35,773 bases of DNA, from positions 1-35,773 of IMG/VR virus record IMGVR_UViG_3300048597_000142. The stretch is one strand, 5' to 3'. The notes beneath the pieces are model-generated. The model had not been told where the DNA came from. It did not search any database and worked only from the letters and a program-made list of their open reading frames with translations. This DNA is from a virus. Both the position numbers and the translations under genes were made by a program. Below are positions 15,096-23,884 of this stretch, one piece after another. Each line of letters starts with the position of its first letter. Within the stretch, counting starts at the first letter, position 1.

Positions 15096-16880
15096 ATGGC
15101 TCGCTCCCGCACACTGGCCGTCGAGATCGTCGGCGACGCCAAAGGTCTCTCCGGCGCATTCAACGACGCCGAGAAGCAGGCATCCGGGTTCGGCACCAAG
15201 ATCACCAAGGGCGCCGGCATCGCAGCGGTCGGCATCGCGTCGATGGGCACCGCAGCGATCGCTGCCGGTGTCATCTTCGGTCCGAAGGTGCTCGAGATGG
15301 GCGCATCGATCGAGGCGCTCGGTGTCAAGTCCGCCACCGTGTTCGAAGGCTCCATCGGTGACGTCCAGGATTGGGCGGCTCAGAACGCCAAGTCGATGGG
15401 ACTCACCGAGTCTGCGCTCGTCGGTGCAGCCGCCGGGTTCGGTGACCTCCTCAAGCCGATGGGGTTCACCGCCGACCAAGCCGCCCAGATGTCGACCGAG
15501 GCACTCGACCTCTCCGGGGCCCTGTCGGCATGGACGGGCGGCACTCGCTCGGCGGCGGAGGTGTCCGAGATCCTCGCCAAGGCGATGCTCGGCGAACGCG
15601 ACGGCCTCAAGGAGCTCGGCATCTCCATCTCCGAAGCCGACGTCCAAGCGCGGCTGGCGAAGAACGGTCAGGAGGGGCTGACCGGTGCAGCGTTGGAGCA
15701 GGCCAAGGCGCTTGCCACACAGCAGCTCATCCAGGAGAAGTCGACCGACGCCCAGAAGGCGTGGAACGACGGGTCGATGGATGGCATCAAGGCCCAGAAC
15801 GAGATGAAGGCGTCGATGTCGACGCTCACCGAGTCGCTCGTAACGACGCTGTATCCGGCGTTCCAGGCGATCGTCCCGGTGATCACCGACGTTGTCACAT
15901 GGCTCGGCACGAACCTGCCGATCGCGATGGCCGTCGTGAAGGACTGGGTCGACGCGAACTGGCCGAAGATCCGGGACAAGATTGTCGAGGTCCTCGACTT
16001 CATTACCGCCTACGTGGGCGGGTTCGTTGAGACGGTCCAGTCGTTGTGGGCGATGTTCGGTGAACGCATCATGACCGTCGTCACCAACGCCTTCGACTTC
16101 ATCAGGACGCAGGTCGAGTCAGTGCTCAAGGTGGTGCGCGGCATCATCGACGTCGTCATGGGCCTGATCCGTGGCGACTGGGGCCAGGCGTGGGAAGGCA
16201 TCAAACAGATCCTCGCCGGCGTGTGGGACGCCATCGGCAACATCGTCAAGTACGCGCTCCGCACCATCGGGCTCCTCCTCGACATGGCATGGGAGAACAT
16301 CAAGTCGGTGGCGAAGGCGGCGTGGGACGCGGTCGCCGGCGCCATCTCTGACGGCATCAACAACGCCAAGAACTTCGTCAAGGCGGGCATCGACGCGATC
16401 GTCGAGTTCGTCACAGGTCTGCCCGGCCGAGTCGCCTCGGCGGTGTCCGATGCGTTCCTCGCGATCCCGCGGGCGTTCAAGGCAGCGATCAATGGCATCA
16501 TCGACGCCTGGAACAACCTGTCGTTCCGGATCAAGGGCGGCCCCTGGGATCCGCTCGGAAGGTTCGGACCGGAGATTCCGGCCGTCAACTTCGGGTTCGA
16601 CACCCCGAACCTTCCACGCCTCCACTCCGGAGGCACCGCCGGTGGCGCCTCGTTCGCCGGTCTTGCCGACGACGAGGTGGCCGCGATCTTGCAGCGCGGT
16701 GAGACCATCCTCACCCCCGGTCAGACAGCGGCGGTGGCGCGTGCGTCGACCGGCAACACGTACATCGTGAACGTGTCGGCCCCACCGAATGTGGACATGG
16801 TCGCGTTGGGTCGGGTGGTGGTTGAGGCGGTCGGACAGTTCGAGCAGGTGTCCGGTGCAGCCTGGCGTGGTGCGGCGTGA
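15096..16880 (+). CDS. Tape measure protein
   Basis: A 594-residue protein with an almost perfect ribosome site (GGAGGTGA 7 nt before ATG). It has an amphipathic helical N-terminus (FNDAEKQASGFGTKITKG), hydrophobic helices at about 45-68 (AAVGIASMGTAAIAAGVIFG) and 250-285, then a long stretch of W-rich helical repeats (DWGQAWEGIKQ, GVWDAIGNI, AAWDAVAGAI) and a C-terminal domain with LHSGGTAGG and ILTPGQ. Length in residues sets tail length in siphophages, so 594 residues suggests a fairly short tail of about 90 nm. The protein also helps DNA cross the membrane. Confidence 0.93.
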   Translation: MARSRTLAVEIVGDAKGLSGAFNDAEKQASGFGTKITKGAGIAAVGIASMGTAAIAAGVIFGPKVLEMGASIEALGVKSATVFEGSIGDVQDWAAQNAKSMGLTESALVGAAAGFGDLLKPMGFTADQAAQMSTEALDLSGALSAWTGGTRSAAEVSEILAKAMLGERDGLKELGISISEADVQARLAKNGQEGLTGAALEQAKALATQQLIQEKSTDAQKAWNDGSMDGIKAQNEMKASMSTLTESLVTTLYPAFQAIVPVITDVVTWLGTNLPIAMAVVKDWVDANWPKIRDKIVEVLDFITAYVGGFVETVQSLWAMFGERIMTVVTNAFDFIRTQVESVLKVVRGIIDVVMGLIRGDWGQAWEGIKQILAGVWDAIGNIVKYALRTIGLLLDMAWENIKSVAKAAWDAVAGAISDGINNAKNFVKAGIDAIVEFVTGLPGRVASAVSDAFLAIPRAFKAAINGIIDAWNNLSFRIKGGPWDPLGRFGPEIPAVNFGFDTPNLPRLHSGGTAGGASFAGLADDEVAAILQRGETILTPGQTAAVARASTGNTYIVNVSAPPNVDMVALGRVVVEAVGQFEQVSGAAWRGAA

Positions 16881-18295
16881 GTTTGCTGGACACACAGGTT
16901 CTGTGGTTCGCGAATCTGCCACCGGAGTACATCCTCGACGAGAACGGTGATGTCATCCTCGACGAGTTCGGCGAACCGCTCGTCGATGAGTCCGGCGGCC
17001 AGGAGTGGGTGCTTGACGGGTCGCAGCTCAACGAGCTCGACACCGGCGGATACCTCGACGGTGACGTCGCCGTCGATCTGTCCGAGTTCGTGGCGCCGGC
17101 CGGGGTGTCGATCAGCAGAGGCCGCAACGACCAGTTCGCCGACGTCTCGACGGGCTCAGCGACGATCGTGTTCCAGGACATCGATCGCCGGTTCGATTCG
17201 ACATTCTGGGCAGGCCCGTATCACGGCCAGCTCGTGCCGGGCAAGAAGGTGCAGATCATCACCAACGGTGTGATCCGCATGGAGGGCACCGTCCGGTCGT
17301 GGAGGCACAGCTACCGGGCGAACGCCCCGTCGATCGTGACACTGACGATCGAGGACGCACTCGCCAAGCTGGGCCGCCGCAAGTTCACACAGTGGACCAC
17401 CACCCCACAGCAGCCCCGGGCACGGATCATGGACGTGCTGATGCGCAACGAGGTCGCCTACACCGGACCGGTCGCCATTGACGAGGGCGTGTTCACGTTG
17501 CAGGCCGACAACGTCTCGTACGGATCGTCGGTCCTCAACTACCTCCAGCTGATCGCCCGTTCCGACCGAGGCCGCATCTTCGCGTCACGAGACAACACCC
17601 TGACGTTCCGGGACCGGTTGACGTCCACCGGCTCGACCAATGCTGTGCTGTTCTCCGACGACGGCTCCGGGGTCGACATCGAGGCCCTTCAGCGATCAGA
17701 CGACGCCCGAACCCTGTACACGAGAGTGACGGTCGATCGTGAAGGCGGGATCGCTCAGACCGCAGTGAATGCCCAGGCCGAGATCGATTACGACGGCGCC
17801 CGTTCCTTCGACCTGTCTGGGTTGCTGTTGAGCTCCGACACCGATTCCGAGTCGCTCGCCAACTATCTCGTCGGGACGCTCTCAGTTCCCGAGCAGCGCA
17901 TCGAGTCAATCACTGTCAAGGTCCCCACCGTCGGCTTCTCGACGCTGGACGGCGGTACGGCGTCCACGACCATGTTCGACGACGACAGCGTTGACGGCGG
18001 TGACGCCAGCTCCACTGGACCCTCGACAATCGACGGCGGGTCCGCCGCCTCGATCGGCCTGCTTGACGATCTGCTCGCCCTGGATCTGGCGGACGTCGTT
18101 CAGGTGAGGTGGACGCCGCTCGGCATCGGCGGCGAGCTCGACGTGGTCGCGGTGATCGAGTCGATGAACGAAACGATCACACCGTTCGATCACGAGATCA
18201 CGTTCGGGCTTTCGACGGTCGCCAACCGGTCCCCCTGGACGCTCGAGGACGAACTCCTCGGCGCCCTCGACGGCGTCGCCGTCCTGTCGTTCTAA
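16877..18295 (+). CDS. Minor tail / tail hub protein
   Basis: A 472-residue protein starting at GTG in a GTGA overlap with the tape measure. An acidic N-terminal insertion has a doubled ILDENGD-VILDEFGE pattern. Residues 75-250 contain a DIDRRFDSTFW segment, LVPGKKVQI, and a helix-strand module VLNYLQLIARSDRGRIFAS, resembling baseplate hub or distal tail proteins of actinophages. Near residues 352-390 three DGG-A repeats occur (LDGGTAS, VDGGDASS, IDGGSAAS). It probably joins the tail tube to the fibres. No separate Dit and Tal genes are visible, so it may combine these roles. Confidence 0.75.
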   Translation: MSLLDTQVLWFANLPPEYILDENGDVILDEFGEPLVDESGGQEWVLDGSQLNELDTGGYLDGDVAVDLSEFVAPAGVSISRGRNDQFADVSTGSATIVFQDIDRRFDSTFWAGPYHGQLVPGKKVQIITNGVIRMEGTVRSWRHSYRANAPSIVTLTIEDALAKLGRRKFTQWTTTPQQPRARIMDVLMRNEVAYTGPVAIDEGVFTLQADNVSYGSSVLNYLQLIARSDRGRIFASRDNTLTFRDRLTSTGSTNAVLFSDDGSGVDIEALQRSDDARTLYTRVTVDREGGIAQTAVNAQAEIDYDGARSFDLSGLLLSSDTDSESLANYLVGTLSVPEQRIESITVKVPTVGFSTLDGGTASTTMFDDDSVDGGDASSTGPSTIDGGSAASIGLLDDLLALDLADVVQVRWTPLGIGGELDVVAVIESMNETITPFDHEITFGLSTVANRSPWTLEDELLGALDGVAVLSF

Positions 18296-18310
18296 CCCCG
18301 GAGGTCCATC

Positions 18311-19216
18311 ATGGCGTTTCCCGTACCGGCGTTCTTTCCCGGCGACAAACCGACCGCAGCCCAGATGAACCTGCTCGGCCAGCTCGAGGTGCAGACGTTC
18401 ACTGCGTCGGGCACGTGGACGAAACCGGACGGCGCCGTCATGGTTGCTGTGCTCGCTATCGGCGGTGGTGGCGGCGGCGGCTCGGGTCGTCGCGGTGCTG
18501 CCGGCACAGATCGTGGCGGCGCAGCCGGTGGTGGCGGCGGCGGTTCGGTCGTCACGGTCATCCCAGCATCGGCGCTCGGTGCCACCGTGGCCGTGACCCG
18601 CGGGGCGGGTGGCGCCGGCGGTGCGGCCGTTGGATCGGACTCCACGAACGGTGCGGTCGGTACCGCTGGCGGTGCATCCACCTTCGGGTCCGAAGTAACT
18701 GCTGCAGGCGGCGCCGGTGGTGCCGGTGGAACCGATGCGAACTTCGCGAATGGTGGAGCGAGCGGCAACGGCTGGTTCAACGACCCGGCCGCGCAGATCA
18801 ACGGCCGTCTCGGAAGTGGCGGCAGCTGCTACACGGTGCTCACTACATCATTCGCGGGCGGCTCGTCGATGGACGGCGGAGGCGGCGGCGGAGCGGGTGG
18901 CTGCGTGAGCGACACCAACGTGAACGTCAACGGCGCCGCAGGCGGCGCTGGCGCAGGCGGCGCAGCAGGCACAGGAGCAACTGCTGGCACGACCGCGGCA
19001 GGCGCCGGCGGCAACGCTCTCAGCTCGACTGCGCTCGGCGGCGGCGGCGGTGGCGGCGGAGCGGGCGGAGCGGGTGGCAACGCACAGAAGGACGGAGCCG
19101 CTGGCGGCATCTATGGCGGCGGTGGCGGCGGCGGCGCTGGCGTGTCGAACGGCGGCACTTCGGGTGCGGGTGGCGCCGGCGCGAACGGCATCGTCATCGT
19201 GATGACCTGGAAGTAG
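18311..19216 (+). CDS. Glycine-rich tail tip/fibre protein
   Basis: A 301-residue protein with ribosome site GGAGGT. The N-terminus (PVPAFFPGDKPTAAQMNLL) is a short attachment module common to tail proteins. The motif TFTASGTWTKPDGA at about 34-47 leads into AIGGGGGGGSG and long Gly-rich stretches separated by serine and alanine. This domain order is typical of glycine-rich adhesins and tail proteins, where polyglycine II packing holds variable loops. It is probably host contacting. The Gly-rich DNA produces long Arg-rich or Pro-rich shadow frames that are not genes. Confidence 0.8.
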   Translation: MAFPVPAFFPGDKPTAAQMNLLGQLEVQTFTASGTWTKPDGAVMVAVLAIGGGGGGGSGRRGAAGTDRGGAAGGGGGGSVVTVIPASALGATVAVTRGAGGAGGAAVGSDSTNGAVGTAGGASTFGSEVTAAGGAGGAGGTDANFANGGASGNGWFNDPAAQINGRLGSGGSCYTVLTTSFAGGSSMDGGGGGGAGGCVSDTNVNVNGAAGGAGAGGAAGTGATAGTTAAGAGGNALSSTALGGGGGGGGAGGAGGNAQKDGAAGGIYGGGGGGGAGVSNGGTSGAGGAGANGIVIVMTWK

Positions 19217-19219
19217 CCG

Positions 19220-20041
19220 ATGTCCGACACATACCGGTTCGGGTACGGCACGCTCCGCCTCACCGTCGAGCAGCTCGAGCAGCGCCGCACCTGGAACCGT
19301 CTGCACCCGGAGATCCGCCGGCGCCTGATCCGCATGTTCGACATCGCCCGGGACGAAGGCCACGATCTCGGCATCGGCGAGGGTGCCCGTGATCCGGTGC
19401 AGCAGGAGGCAGAGTTCTTCCGCCGACACATTCCGGTCAACACGGGTGGCTGCTGCTCCTACCAGGGCAAGCGGTGGGCGCTGAAAGCGGGCATGGCGCC
19501 GATCGCCCCTCCGGGGAACTCGAACCACGAGGACGGCATTCTCGACGGCTACGCGCTGGCAGCGGATCTGGTCGGCTGGGAGGACCACTGGTTCGACGCC
19601 AACTGCGAACGGTTCGGCCTGAAGAACTTCGGCGGAGCGATCGGACCGGGCGTGAACGGCGAGGAATGGCACGCCCAGCCCGTCGAGTTCGCCAACTCCC
19701 GATCCGCCATCAATGCCCAGGTCGCAACCGGCCTCACCCTGACGGCGATCTCGTTGCCGGGTGACCCGCTCACCTCGCCCTCACCCGACCCTGACCCCGA
19801 TCCCGTCCCGCCCCTCATCCTGCAGGAGATACCCCCGATGCTGTTCATCGCCAAGCCGACATTCCCAGGTGCGACCGCATCGGATCCGTGGATCGTGTAC
19901 TACGAGAACCCGGGGGCGGCTCCACGCGCCGAGCGTGCCACGAACGCACACGTCAGGGCGGCGCCGGTCCTCAATGTTCCAATCGTCGAGCAAGACTCGC
20001 AGGAGCAGTACCTCGACGCCCGCCAGCGATACGGCATCTGA
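19220..20041 (+). CDS. Endolysin, M15 zinc peptidase with C-terminal domain
   Basis: A 273-residue lysis enzyme. Residues 30-160 form a D,D-carboxypeptidase/L-Ala-D-Glu peptidase-like M15 domain: GIGEGARDPVQQ near 51-62, SNHEDGILDGYALAADLVG with H103 and D116, and EEWHAQP with H151 as the last zinc ligand. It cuts peptide links in peptidoglycan. A Pro/Asp linker at 185-198 leads to a 67-residue C-terminal part, probably for cell wall binding. An internal ATG at 19838 with its own AGGAG may make that part separately. There is no signal peptide, so export depends on the holin. Confidence 0.85.
   Translation: MSDTYRFGYGTLRLTVEQLEQRRTWNRLHPEIRRRLIRMFDIARDEGHDLGIGEGARDPVQQEAEFFRRHIPVNTGGCCSYQGKRWALKAGMAPIAPPGNSNHEDGILDGYALAADLVGWEDHWFDANCERFGLKNFGGAIGPGVNGEEWHAQPVEFANSRSAINAQVATGLTLTAISLPGDPLTSPSPDPDPDPVPPLILQEIPPMLFIAKPTFPGATASDPWIVYYENPGAAPRAERATNAHVRAAPVLNVPIVEQDSQEQYLDARQRYGI
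19824..19840 (+). promoter_or_regulatory. Internal ribosome site and ATG inside endolysin gene
   Basis: AGGAG at 19824-19828 lies 9 nt before an in-frame ATG (19838), immediately after the Pro/Asp linker codons. Translation from here would give a separate 67-residue copy of the C-terminal domain (19838-20041). Secondary starts of this type make free wall-binding subunits in several known endolysins. Confidence 0.55.
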
Positions 20042-20048
20042 CCCGACC

Positions 20049-20423
20049 ATGAAGGAATTCTTCATCGCGGCGGCCGGGTTCATCGTTGCGCTCGGAGCGG
20101 TGTCGGCGGCTCTCGGGATCATCGCCAAGTCACCACTGCTGGGCAAACCATTGCGGTGGTTGTGGCAGACCAACGTCTCACACCCGATCTCGGCGTGGCA
20201 CCGCACAATCACCGGTGAGGTCGTCGACCAACGCATCGAACACCTGATGCACCACCGCAACGGTGGCTCATCCCTGCTCGATCTGGCCGAATCGGTGAAA
20301 GACGTCAAGCACACCGTCGGCCAACTGCTCGAGCACGACGCCGAGCGAGACACCGCCGGCAAACGCTACGGACCGCACCCGGACCTGGAGTCCGACCACA
20401 CCGAAGGAGACCATCTCGCATGA
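20049..20423 (+). CDS. Membrane protein of lysis cassette (DUF2746-like)
   Basis: A 124-residue protein. It has one N-terminal membrane helix (residues 4-25), a short basic-aromatic loop (KPLRWLWQTNVSHP) and a C-terminal coiled coil (LLDLAESVKDVKHTVGQLLEHDAERD) with an acidic-histidine tail. Proteins with this arrangement lie between endolysin and holin in many actinophages and may be accessory holins or holin regulators. It overlaps the holin gene by 4 nt. Confidence 0.65.
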   Translation: MKEFFIAAAGFIVALGAVSAALGIIAKSPLLGKPLRWLWQTNVSHPISAWHRTITGEVVDQRIEHLMHHRNGGSSLLDLAESVKDVKHTVGQLLEHDAERDTAGKRYGPHPDLESDHTEGDHLA

Positions 20424-20635
20424 CCACCCGATTCGTCCGTGAAACCCTCGAACGAGCCCTCAAGTCCGCCGCGCAGGCCGCCATCTTGGTGATCGGCGCC
20501 GACCGCCTCGACGCGTTCTCCACCGACTGGACCACCGTCGCCGGCTTCGCCGTCGGCGGGTTTGTGCTGAGCGTGCTGACGTCGCTCGCGTCGAAGCCGC
20601 TCGGCCCTGACGACGGCTCCCCGAGCGTCGTCTGA
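20420..20635 (+). CDS. Holin (r1t type)
   Basis: A 71-residue protein matching the r1t holin pattern: an N-terminal amphipathic segment (FVRETLERALKSAAQAAIL), a DWTTVAGFAVGGFVLSVLTSLAS membrane helix after a short polar turn, and the ending DDGSPSVV. It would open the cytoplasmic membrane and release the M15 endolysin. ATGA overlap with the preceding gene suggests coupled translation. Family recognition is strong from sequence layout. Confidence 0.85.
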   Translation: MTTRFVRETLERALKSAAQAAILVIGADRLDAFSTDWTTVAGFAVGGFVLSVLTSLASKPLGPDDGSPSVV

Positions 20636-20669
20636 CAACCCGCTACGACCGCGCTCGAGAGGAGGGCTG

Positions 20670-23600
20670 ATGCCGAAGATCTCACAGTACGACGAGGACT
20701 CAGACCCTCAACCTCTGGACTATGTCCCGTTCATCGACTCCGAATCGGGTCTGAACAAGCGGTTGACGTTCAACGCGTTGGGCACATTGATCGGCCCCGG
20801 TGACGTCGACGCCAAGATCGAGGCCCGGTTGAGGGCCACCAGTGGGGTGGACAACTCGTTCCCGCTGGTCGTGTCGGCCGCTGGCTCGACCGTGACGATG
20901 GATCTGTCCCAGTATCGGGTGTTGGTGGTGTCGTCCACCACCGCTCCGTTCGTGGTGTCACCGTCGAACCTGGAACGGTCGCGGGCCTGCACGGTGCGGC
21001 TCTTCCTCACGTTGTCGAACGCCGCTCACGACCCGACCTTGTTCTTCGATGTGTGGGACGGCTCGACGCCGACGCCGTCGTCGTGGGCAACAGCGAAGGT
21101 GCATGTCGTCGAGGGGCATTGGATGCCGGTGGTCGGGCTGTGGATGGGTCGATACATCGGTGCCTACGATCCGCTGCCTGAATCGCCGACTCCGATCACG
21201 AAGCCGACGATCACCGTCAAGTACTCGGCCTCCACCACCCTGTCGTCACCGACGACGCTGGCGTCAGCGACGGTCGCCGGTGACATGGAACTGTTCCTTG
21301 ATCCCGGCTCTCCGCTCATCACCCGTGCTGAATGGTTCGTCGACCCGGTCGATGCCGGCGCTCTACCCGCAGACGCCACCAGTTCGTCGGCGTTCGTGGG
21401 CGGGTCGACCGTAGCCCCGTTCCGAATGATCGGCGACGGTCTGTGGTCGACACTGACCGACCCGACTGGCAACAACCGGTCGGGGTTCAGTGCTGACGGA
21501 GCGCATCAGGCGGCGGTCAGGCTGTTCTGGATCGATGGCACGTCGACCGTGGTGACGTCCAGTTTCACGATCGACAACAACGTTGCGACCCCGACACCCC
21601 CAGCTGCTCCGACGATCGTGTCAGTGACAGCTCCCGCGGACTCGCAGCTCCTGGTGGACTGGAACCCGGTCGACGGAGCTCTCGGTTACGACATCTTCTG
21701 GTCGACCACGAACCCACCGCCGGCCGACACGATCCCGGCCACAGTGACCGGCACCGTTGGCGGCGGCGTGGGCACACCGACGACCAACCTGGACACCGAG
21801 ATCCATGTCCTGGTGTCCTCGGCGACACCGACGACGACGATCACACTGAACGCCGGCACCCAACGCTTCATGGTCGTGTCGTGCGTCTACCACTCGTTGT
21901 CTGAGATGACCGGCATGTCGGTCGGCGGCGTTGCTGCAACACCGGTCGCGACGGGCTGCGTGTACGACAGCGTGACTGACCGTGGCGCATGGGTCGGCTA
22001 CATCCTCGAAGCGAACCTCCCGTCCGACGGATCGAAGACTGTCGCCGTGACGTGGGCGTCTGCCCCGACCGGGACGCCTCAAGTGCACTTCCACGTCTGG
22101 TCGTTGGAAGGAATCGGGTCGCCTTCCGGGTTCGTGGCCGACTCCGGGTTCGAGTACGTCGACGACGCCACGATCACCTTCGATCTTCCTGGTGTCGGAG
22201 CGAACGCTGCAGTGTTCACAGCGTGCCATCAGCAGGCCATCACTGGTGCATCACAAACCTGCAACCTCGCACAGGACGCCACTTCGACGGAAACGTCAGG
22301 GTCGCTCGGCCGGTCCATCTCCGAGTACGACCTGGACAACGGCGCGTCGGGCGCAAAGGCCATCGTCTGGACCTCGCCGATCGTGCTGCCGAACCGTCAC
22401 GTCGGATATGCGTTGGCGTTCACCTACACCCCGACCACGTCCGGTGGCGGCACCACCGGGGACGCCCCGACGCAGTACACAATTACCGGGTTGGCGAGCA
22501 ACACCACATACCGGATCCAGGTCGCGGCGTTCAACGCGAACGGCCAACGTGGGTCACGGTCTTCGGTGTCGTCCGGCCTGACGAACACTGTCGGCGGCGT
22601 CACACCAGGGCCAACCACAGGCCGCCCACTGAACCACGGCCTGAACCGCCAGTTCACGCTGATGAGCGCGTTCGGTGGCGCCGGAGTCAACAACTCCACC
22701 TTCTCGATCCCGAGGCCGTTCTACGGCCGATACTCTGCCCGCTGGGATCTGTCGTGGCTGGACGGCTGGGTGAAGGACTTCGCTCTGGCGTCCGCCGCCA
22801 GCAGCTGGACCACTGCGGTCACCAACCGGCGTCTGCACCCCGACTACGGCACCGGCGGCCCTCGAGCAGTGTTCAAACTGTCGATGTGTCCGATCTGGCG
22901 CACCAACAGCAGCGGTCAACGCAGCCCGTACTTCGATGTGATCGGCAGCCAGGAGTCGGTGGACACCTGCCTCGCGATGGCGTCGGTGCTCGGCGGCGAC
23001 TACGACACCCGCCTCCAAGGGTACGCGCGCAACATCCGTGACTTCCGAGGCAACGGTTACAGCGACTGGGTGGACCGGGTCGTCACCCTCCTCGGGTTGG
23101 AAGGCAACGGCAACTGGACCGACGAGTACTCGGGCTACGACACGTACCTGATTGGGAACCCGACGTTGGCGAACTTCTCGAACGCCACCTACGGGTCCAC
23201 GGTCGGCGCGATCGTCCGATCGGTGGCGGTAGCCGGCAACCGTGGTCTGCTCACCAAGGCGGTGTACGAGCACGTCGTGAACGTGTGCCGCAACGTGTCG
23301 GGCTGCGCCAACATGTCGTTCGGTACCGCGTATGCGGCGGTGTGGAACATCCAGAACGGTGCGTCGGGGACGCCCGGCTCGAACGACATCAACTTCACTG
23401 GCATCCCCGACCCGTTGTATTTCGACACGTACGGCTTCAACGCGTACTTCCGGGGCAACGGCCGGTTCGTGTACACCGGCAGCGGCAACCCGTTGACCGA
23501 CACCAACACCGCCAACTGGTCGTCACCCACACAGGACGTGTTGCAGTCCGTCTACGACAACATCTGTGTGCCACGCAACCGCTCGATCTGCGTCCCCGAG

Positions 23601-23858
23601 CTCGGCATCTCGATGCAACGCACCGACTCGACGTCGGTGTTCTCCGGGGCCAACTCGGACCCGTCCGCCAGGATCGCCGCGAAGTGGATGATGGAGGACT
23701 TCCTCCCGACCGTTGACCTGGCGTTCGCCCAATGGTGGGCGCTATCTGACGGCGACCCCGGCAACTATGCGGGCGAGTCTCACGACCCGTTGAAGCACCA
23801 GTCGGCGTACGGACGGTATGTGGCCTACCTGGCGAGCATCTTCCCGTTCACAGTGTGA
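20670..23858 (+). CDS. Tail fibre/spike with FN3 and GH26-like domain
   Basis: A 1062-residue receptor-binding protein with a GAGGAGG ribosome site. The N-terminus (PKISQYDEDSDPQPLDYVPFID) is a phage tail attachment module. A small beta domain follows (75-180), then an Ig-like region. An FN3 domain opens near residue 310 (LLVDWNPVDGALGYDIFW) but closes only near 600-625 (YTITGLASNTTYRIQVAAFN), so a 240-residue domain is nested in it. Residues 655-1062 resemble GH26-like phage glycosidases: LGLEGNGNW with E811 as possible acid/base, YFDTYGFNAYF, and VPELGIS with E977 as possible nucleophile. It probably cuts a host surface glycan. Substrate unknown. Confidence 0.75.
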   Translation: MPKISQYDEDSDPQPLDYVPFIDSESGLNKRLTFNALGTLIGPGDVDAKIEARLRATSGVDNSFPLVVSAAGSTVTMDLSQYRVLVVSSTTAPFVVSPSNLERSRACTVRLFLTLSNAAHDPTLFFDVWDGSTPTPSSWATAKVHVVEGHWMPVVGLWMGRYIGAYDPLPESPTPITKPTITVKYSASTTLSSPTTLASATVAGDMELFLDPGSPLITRAEWFVDPVDAGALPADATSSSAFVGGSTVAPFRMIGDGLWSTLTDPTGNNRSGFSADGAHQAAVRLFWIDGTSTVVTSSFTIDNNVATPTPPAAPTIVSVTAPADSQLLVDWNPVDGALGYDIFWSTTNPPPADTIPATVTGTVGGGVGTPTTNLDTEIHVLVSSATPTTTITLNAGTQRFMVVSCVYHSLSEMTGMSVGGVAATPVATGCVYDSVTDRGAWVGYILEANLPSDGSKTVAVTWASAPTGTPQVHFHVWSLEGIGSPSGFVADSGFEYVDDATITFDLPGVGANAAVFTACHQQAITGASQTCNLAQDATSTETSGSLGRSISEYDLDNGASGAKAIVWTSPIVLPNRHVGYALAFTYTPTTSGGGTTGDAPTQYTITGLASNTTYRIQVAAFNANGQRGSRSSVSSGLTNTVGGVTPGPTTGRPLNHGLNRQFTLMSAFGGAGVNNSTFSIPRPFYGRYSARWDLSWLDGWVKDFALASAASSWTTAVTNRRLHPDYGTGGPRAVFKLSMCPIWRTNSSGQRSPYFDVIGSQESVDTCLAMASVLGGDYDTRLQGYARNIRDFRGNGYSDWVDRVVTLLGLEGNGNWTDEYSGYDTYLIGNPTLANFSNATYGSTVGAIVRSVAVAGNRGLLTKAVYEHVVNVCRNVSGCANMSFGTAYAAVWNIQNGASGTPGSNDINFTGIPDPLYFDTYGFNAYFRGNGRFVYTGSGNPLTDTNTANWSSPTQDVLQSVYDNICVPRNRSICVPELGISMQRTDSTSVFSGANSDPSARIAAKWMMEDFLPTVDLAFAQWWALSDGDPGNYAGESHDPLKHQSAYGRYVAYLASIFPFTV

Positions 23859-23884
23859 TGACCAACAAAAGGATGTGACGCCTG

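Noticed and set aside
18829-19110. Proline/alanine-rich minus-strand frame
   Set aside because: Mirror image of the Gly-rich coding sequence; no independent signal.
18109-19392. 427-codon rightward frame over the hub end and glycine-rich gene
   Set aside because: Arg/Trp/Arg-rich product typical of an out-of-frame reading of Gly codons; the glycine-rich frame has the ribosome site and known motifs.
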